DNA of 64,000 nucleotides, taken from Vespa crabro. Its lineage: Eukaryota; Arthropoda; Insecta; Hymenoptera; Vespidae. Numbering within the stretch: position 1 is the stretch's first letter; each line of letters starts with the position of its first letter. A program made the translations under genes and the position numbers. The notes below the pieces were generated by a model. It was not told the DNA's origin, did not search any database, and saw nothing but the letters and a program-made list of their open reading frames with translations. Where the stretch lies: assembly GCF_910589235.1 (NCBI RefSeq), contig NC_060956.1:5016400-5080399 (forward strand). The letters are read 5' to 3'. Positions 58,383 through 64,000 of this stretch are shown in pieces.

Positions 58383-58845
58383 TTGGTCGTCTTTCGATTT
58401 CTCGTTTTATTTTAATACATTTTAGATTTCCACTTGCTTAAAATACTCGAACTCGATCCATAACTTGAGCTTTTAAGAGGGATCGTTTTGTAAGGTCGAC
58501 GACTCGAGAAGACTCAGCTTTCGAATATTCGCGAGAATTCGGTGAAACTGTGGAAGATAAGCAAAGCTCGGCGCGGTGTTGCATATTGATTGACGTAGTT
58601 CAGCCGGATGAGGAGCCGAGCGAAGAAGGAAGGAAGGAAGGGTGAGGCTGAGCCGTGAGATAGTTTGAGGGTGAGAGAGCAAGGATGGAGGGGAGGGTGT
58701 AATGAAGCACCGCGCAGACACACCGCCATGAATATTCATAATCTAATACCTGAGCTGAACTGAACTGAGGCGGGGCAAAGTCTCATCATCTAGGCCTTCT
58801 GCTATATTAGACATCAGTGTGGGGTAGAGAGACGACTGCGCCAGA

Positions 58846-58878
<33 letters not shown>
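58846..58878. repeat. (GAC)n triplet repeat
   Basis: About eleven GAC/ACG units. In one frame this is poly-Thr, in others poly-Asp or poly-Arg; no supporting exon was found. Confidence 0.95.
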
Positions 58879-59340
58879 TAGGATGAAAACTAGAATCCTT
58901 CAACGATCCTTCTTCGCTCAAGGCAACTATCTCTCTTCCCAGTTAAATCACACGACTGTTTATTACCAATTGTTTCGAATCGATCGGTTTTTCTTTTAAC
59001 AATGTGACGAATTGAAAGAATATCAAAAAGTTTTACGATAATTTGATACTTTTTCAAATAGTTTTTCTATTCGACCCTAAAAACGATATTTTCGAAGAAA
59101 CGTCATCGCCGATATTATCTTCCTTTCAGTTTTACGGCTGTGCGGTCACGGATCTCCCGCTCTGTTTACACAGTTACGTGCAAATCTTTGGTCTGGGCAC
59201 CGGCTTCATATTAAAACAGCCCCTATATACGATCGGTGATGGTAACAAATAATAGTCGACGACGAGGGTTGCAAGGGAGTTACGCCTCTCACCCCAACTG
59301 CCACCCCCTAACCTCCCCAATGACGTTCAAACTTCTCCCT

Positions 59341-59343
<3 letters not shown>

Positions 59344-59387
<44 letters not shown>
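59344..59387. repeat. (CT)n array
   Basis: Perfect CT run of about 44 bases. Confidence 0.95.
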
Positions 59388-59391
<4 letters not shown>

Positions 59392-60472
59392 TGCCTCTTT
59401 TTCTTGCTCACTCACTCACTCTATTTCGTTGTCTCTTTTCTCTTTCCCCTCCTTCGCTTCTTCCTCATGGAGCAATTTATCTGTATTATACCCTCAGTTG
59501 GTTCCGCTGTGTGTTTTGACAGGAACAGCATTATTAAATGCCCTGGATATCTGATCCTCGACACCCCTAATCTACATAATATGCGTTTATCTTACGCGTG
59601 GTCGCTCATCGTTCGACGAATATTCTCTTTGCGACATTACTATCGTACTCGTTTAATCCTTGGATTACAAAAGGACGCACGATTCTTTTTTTGACGTTAC
59701 CTTTTTCATATCGTTTTTTATTTACATAAAATAACTTACGATATCTTCATTAATGTTCGATAATGTATACGTATATATACATATGTATAATATATGTATT
59801 TATGTAATTTTTACAAAGAAAAAATAAAACAAAGAAAAAAGAAACGGAATGCAACTAATAATTTCAATGCACGCGTGATCCTATTTGCGAGTTACTTCGC
59901 CGATGAAACTTTTTTGAAGTGACGTAACGGCGTGGAAAAATGAGAGAGGCCCCCTTTGTAATCGAGATCCAGCAGGGTCCAGTCAGTTTTAACGGGTGTC
60001 TTGTCATAATACACCCGTAATACAACTTAATGATCTATTGGCAAAACTCAGTCGGGGATGTAGCATAATTCTCGACACGTTTCCCGTCACGTGGATCGGC
60101 CATTCGATATACGTTCTCTCGCCGTTGAACAGGATTACAGGCGTACATCGCTAATTTTTCTCATCCCACTGTCACCCTGTTATCTCTGGATGATCCGGCC
60201 TTCGGATTCACGAGTCACGACATCCCACGACAGCCCTCATAAAGAACGTGGGATTTCGCCTATTCCCACTGAAATAAAGCCAAAGAGATAAGGATGACTT
60301 CGAGTCTTGTGGAGATGAAAAATCGTACTTGGTGATCCGCGTGAAACGTTTACTTGCTTTTATCGGCACACTTGATAAATACATGAGATTGGTTCTCTTA
60401 AATGACCTAAAGATCATTTTAATCTTTAACGAACGATATAGGTGACGATAAGATTAACAATAAACGACGTAT

Positions 60473-60474
<2 letters not shown>

Positions 60475-60532
<58 letters not shown>
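60475..60532. repeat. (TA)n array
   Basis: Perfect TA run of 58 bases. Confidence 0.95.
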
Positions 60533-60538
<6 letters not shown>

Positions 60539-61180
60539 CAAAAATAATAACGATTACAGTATGTTACATTATTTTTGTTATCAATGTGTGTAACGATGCA
60601 ACGGGGACAATGTATGTGATTAAAAAAAAATAAAAAAGAAATTAATAAAAATAAATAAATAAATAAAAAGAAGAAGACGAAAAAAGACAAATATACTTAG
60701 GTATGAGCTATTCAAATATTTAAAATGTTAATTTGAGTATGAAGTAAATGAGTCGAAAAACGATAAGATCTCGTTGATTTCGTACTCAGTTGTATTATCA
60801 TCGTCGACGTGCGTCAAGCTCGTTCTAGCGGTGATTCACGTGCGAGAGTCACGCGTAAAGAAGCGCCAGGAATTCGGAGCGGTTTTGCGTGTAATAACGA
60901 GAACCTAGCCATAATTGCGGTACAAGCACGTACTCGCGCGGCGGGCACAGTTTAATTCTGGGCGATATTATAATTAAGTGCTTCCAGCGTAATGGTTGCC
61001 GTCACGTCAAGCGGGTAACGTCGGGGTCGGTACTCATCATACTGCTTAGCTCAAACAATCAGCGACGGCCGATGGTGGCCGTCACGCGAACCTACCTTCT
61101 GCCTTTTACCTTCAAGTCACTTTTCTCTCCTCTACCTTCGAGAGCTCTTATATTAACGCCATAAAAGTTAAGGAAGAGAA

Positions 61181-61262
61181 TTAAAAAAAAAAAAAAGGAA
61201 AAGAAAAGGAGAAAAAAGAAAGGAAAAAAAAAGAAAAAAAAGAAAGAAGGAAAGAAAAAAGG
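61181..61262. repeat. A-rich polypurine tract
   Basis: About 80 bases of A with scattered G. A second similar tract lies at 61419-61505. Confidence 0.9.
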
Positions 61263-62051
61263 TGAAGGTAAAACTCAACCTTGTTGCATCGGGCTCCTAT
61301 TATCGGACGATTTCACGTTCAGAACGAGTTTTAGGAATAGTAAACGAATCTCTTTTTCCTTCACTCAAATCGACCGTAATTTCATCGCGAGTGATACGGG
61401 ACGTGTCAGTCGACGTCAAAAAAAAAAGAAAAAAAAAAAGAAAAAGAAAAGGGAAAGGAAAAAGAAAAAAAAAGCAAAAGAAAATTAAAGAAAGAAAGAA
61501 AATTATTTGACCTCGACAGATTTAATCGGTGAAAACTCTCTCTCTTTCTCTCTCTCTCTCTCTCTTTTTCTCTCATCCTCTTTCCCTACGAAGAAGATTG
61601 ATTCAATCTGGAGAGATTAAAATGGACGTCATCGAATGTCGCTATAGAAAACACGTTGTCGAGATCCTAAAAGCTTCTCTTTCGAACGTTCGTAATCCGA
61701 TCCGATCGGAATCGATATTCTCCTACCTTTTTAATACGCTTCTATGAAAAGTATCGTATAAATATATTCGATGGAAATGTAGTCTAACGATAATACTATA
61801 TGATATTAACGATGCAATTTCAATCAATCAGCATGTCGTCGTACAAATTAGCGTGGACGTCAATCCGAACGACGATCGTTTGGAGAAAGCGAGGAAGCAA
61901 CAGACAGACAGACCGACGAACCGCAACCGGAAATTGGCTGGCCGGTTATCAAAGTTTGTGGCTTGCGTGCTTGCTAATCGAGGAGGTGGAAGACGAGAAG
62001 GTCTTGTGGAGAGGGACCTCGGTAAAAGTGAGAGAAAGAGAAAGATAGAGA

Positions 62052-62053
<2 letters not shown>

Positions 62054-62102
<49 letters not shown>
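62054..62102. repeat. (GA)n array
   Basis: Perfect GA run of about 49 bases. Confidence 0.95.
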
Positions 62103-62105
<3 letters not shown>

Positions 62106-62319
62106 GGGAGAGGGGGAAAAGGCAAAGGTAGCAGAAAGGGTTGGGATATCCATTAATAAGCGAGCAAGAGTACGCCGTCTTGGTTGGTTGATCGGGGTGA
62201 CAGGAAAAGTAAATATTAATTTGCTCGAGTAAGCAAGGAACCTCGGGTAATAGATTCGCTTGGACGATAGTCGAAATTGTTTTTTTTATAAGGCGTTACT
62301 TATTTATACGTTAGGGAAT

Positions 62320-62354
62320 CTTCTTCTTCTTCTTCTTCTTCTTCTTCTTCTTCT
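62320..62354. repeat. (TTC)n microsatellite
   Basis: Eleven TTC units. Confidence 0.95.
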
Positions 62355-62857
62355 TTAACTTATTCCTTGTCGTCAAGAATATTACCTTGACATTTTTCTT
62401 TTCTCTGATTTCTCCCTTCACGTGGCTTTCAAACGTAACGGGTGATATATACCGGTTAGTTCGAGTTAGTAAACATATAGGTATCTACGTGTATATACGT
62501 GTGCGAGTGAACGAGAGAGAGAGAGAGAGAGGAGAGAAGAGAGTTTGAAATTCTGACGAACAAATAAACGCGTTTCATTTGCAATTCGCGCTCTCGCTTT
62601 GTTCGCACGATCGTTCGTCCACGATCCGTTGCACTTGGAATCAGCGTGTCGACCGCGGTGCGGATGTCGTTACGAGTTGAATAATAAATTACGCTGTTAG
62701 TTGAAACAATTAATTAATAATTCATGATAGGCAAGGAGAATTTGCTAGATAGATAGAGGAAAAGAGAGAGGAGATTGGCGAACGACGAGAAGTTAGGGAA
62801 GAACCAACGTGGCAGAAGTCTGCAATTTACGTCATGAGTGACGCGAAAAGGAGAAAG

Positions 62858-62934
<77 letters not shown>

Positions 62935-62955
62935 TAGATAAATAGATAGATAGAT

Positions 62956-63026
<71 letters not shown>
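62858..63026. repeat. compound (TA)n-(GATA)n-(GA)n array
   Basis: A 169-base compound microsatellite: TA to 62932, GATA to about 62960, then GA to 63026. It is the longest simple repeat in the window. Confidence 0.95.
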
Positions 63027-63030
<4 letters not shown>

Positions 63031-63786
63031 ATCCACCATGCTGAATATAATTTACTTGAACAAACTAAAATCCCCAACCTTGTGCAGGCTCTCTCCTCGT
63101 CTTCTCGTGCTTTCTCTCACCGTCAGAACGTTATCCTTTTCGAAAGCAGCCACGTTATCGTCTCTGAAAGGCTCGTTCTCTGGCAACCCCTTCGGTGGCT
63201 TACGATCTCTTTCAACCCCACCAGAGTGTCTTACGCCTCGATCCTTTACGCATACTTTATAAGCCCAAAGACGCGGCTCAATGTCGGCGAAACTTTATTC
63301 TCTATTTATGTTTCCCGGCCAAACCTCCAGCTCCCCGAGACGTTCTTAACTACCCCTTTTTCTTCCATTTTTTCGACATTCCTTATTTCGGTAAGAAAAA
63401 AAAAAAGAAGAATAAAAAATAAGGAAAGAAGGAGAAGAATAAAAAATAAGGAAAGAAGAAGAAGAAAAGAGCGTCACGAGGAGAGGTTATCAAAAGTGTT
63501 CCATAGAGAGGAATAAAAAAGATAGAGATAAAGAGAGCGAGAGCGAGAGCGAGAGAGAACGAGAGAGAGCGAGAGAGAGAGAGAGAGGATTCAAAAGTGA
63601 AACGACTTTGTCTGGGATACAATCGACCTTCTTGACTTCGATTCTGAGAACGATAAAAATCCAAAAGGATCGAAAGCCCGGAGAGTTTCATTGCATAGGG
63701 AAGAAACTGTATGGAGACGCGAAAACTGTAGAGAAAGAGAGAGAAGGGTGTAGAAGTAAAATGGTACGATCAGTGGGAGGAAGGAA

Positions 63787-63788
<2 letters not shown>

Positions 63789-63839
<51 letters not shown>
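63789..63839. repeat. (GA)n array
   Basis: GA run of about 50 bases preceded by GGAA units. Confidence 0.95.
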
Positions 63840-63842
<3 letters not shown>

Positions 63843-64000
63843 CAGTGGTGGTAGAGGAACGAAGGGATGAACCGGCGTTCATAAATCTCGGTAGATTACT
63901 AAATCCCGGGTTTGATGAAACTGGGCTGTACGCCTCCGTACTACACGAACGTGTGTCCCTCTGTGACGCGACGTCTCTACAGATACAAGCGCGCACACAC

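Larger units (their letters stand above)
57951..61150. other. repeat-rich non-coding region, block 6
   Basis: Holds an 87-base tandem duplication (58209-58382), (GAC)n (58846-58878), CT array (59344-59387), TA array (60475-60532), A-rich tract (60625-60690) and complex sequence at 59.93-60.30 and 60.82-61.10 kb with homeodomain-type TAATTA/ATAATT cores. No coding exon recognised. Confidence 0.55.
61151..64000. other. repeat-rich non-coding region, block 7
   Basis: A-rich polypurine patches (61181-61262, 61419-61505), GA arrays (62054-62102, 63789-63839), (TTC)n (62320-62354) and the compound array 62858-63026. Between them is ordinary sequence without recognisable exons; open frames across arrays are artefacts. 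Confidence 0.55.

Noticed and set aside
58109..58441. 110-codon frame with two hydrophobic repeats
   Set aside because: Explained by the 87-base tandem duplication, whose length is a multiple of three; AT-rich and without exon signals.

Overview
The window is nuclear DNA of an insect, most likely a hymenopteran (bee, wasp or ant). The evidence is spliced genes with short AT-rich introns, an AT-rich background in which CpG is not obviously depleted, abundant simple-sequence repeats, Tc1-like transposon relics, and a Trk-type receptor kinase (a class absent from Drosophila). The order-level call is an inference from style and gene content. Bacterial features, CRISPR arrays, rRNA and tRNA genes were not seen.

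The left 36.8 kb is gene-dense. I built nine protein-coding genes exon by exon. In eight of them every junction has GT-AG ends and the joined exons keep frame from start to stop. In order: exportin-5 (-, 1542-5683); the NKAP RNA-processing factor (+, 7073-8154); a mitochondrial-type single-domain rhodanese (-, 8531-9339); alsin/ALS2 (-, 11294-17134); the GPN1 GTPase (+, 18241-19665); an orphan HSF-type DNA-binding protein (-, 19891-20790); a Trk-like receptor tyrosine kinase (-, 21555-23777, with tentative 5' exons to about 26.85 kb); importin alpha-3 (+, 31372-34272); and mitochondrial ribosomal protein L3 (-, 35132-36766). Several are housekeeping genes arranged head to head (XPO5/NKAP, ALS2/GPN1) or tail to tail (NKAP/rhodanese, GPN1/HSF, importin/mRpL3), and poly(A) signals of the tail-to-tail pairs lie close together. 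Exportin-5, importin alpha-3 and GPN1 (which supports RNA polymerase II import) all belong to nucleocytoplasmic transport, but I see no sign that their adjacency is functional.

From about 37.3 kb to the end (nearly 27 kb) I find no credible coding exon. This part is dominated by (GA)n/(CT)n arrays: about twenty long ones, against a single one in the first 37 kb. (TA)n, (GATA)n, (CCTT)n, (CCA)n, (GAC)n and homopolymer tracts occur as well. Between them lie blocks of complex sequence that look like non-coding regulatory DNA. A TATA promoter candidate sits at 38.03 kb, at the left edge of the desert. The simplest reading is a regulatory desert or long intron of a developmental gene lying outside the window, but nothing inside the window proves this.

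The points most worth a second look are the Trk-like receptor with a compact EGF-like ectodomain, the small HSF-like protein, the two direct-repeat transposon relics flanking ALS2, the sharp change to the GA-rich desert, an 87-bp tandem duplication at 58.2 kb, and a few palindromes and hairpins. I found no clear undescribed biological system.
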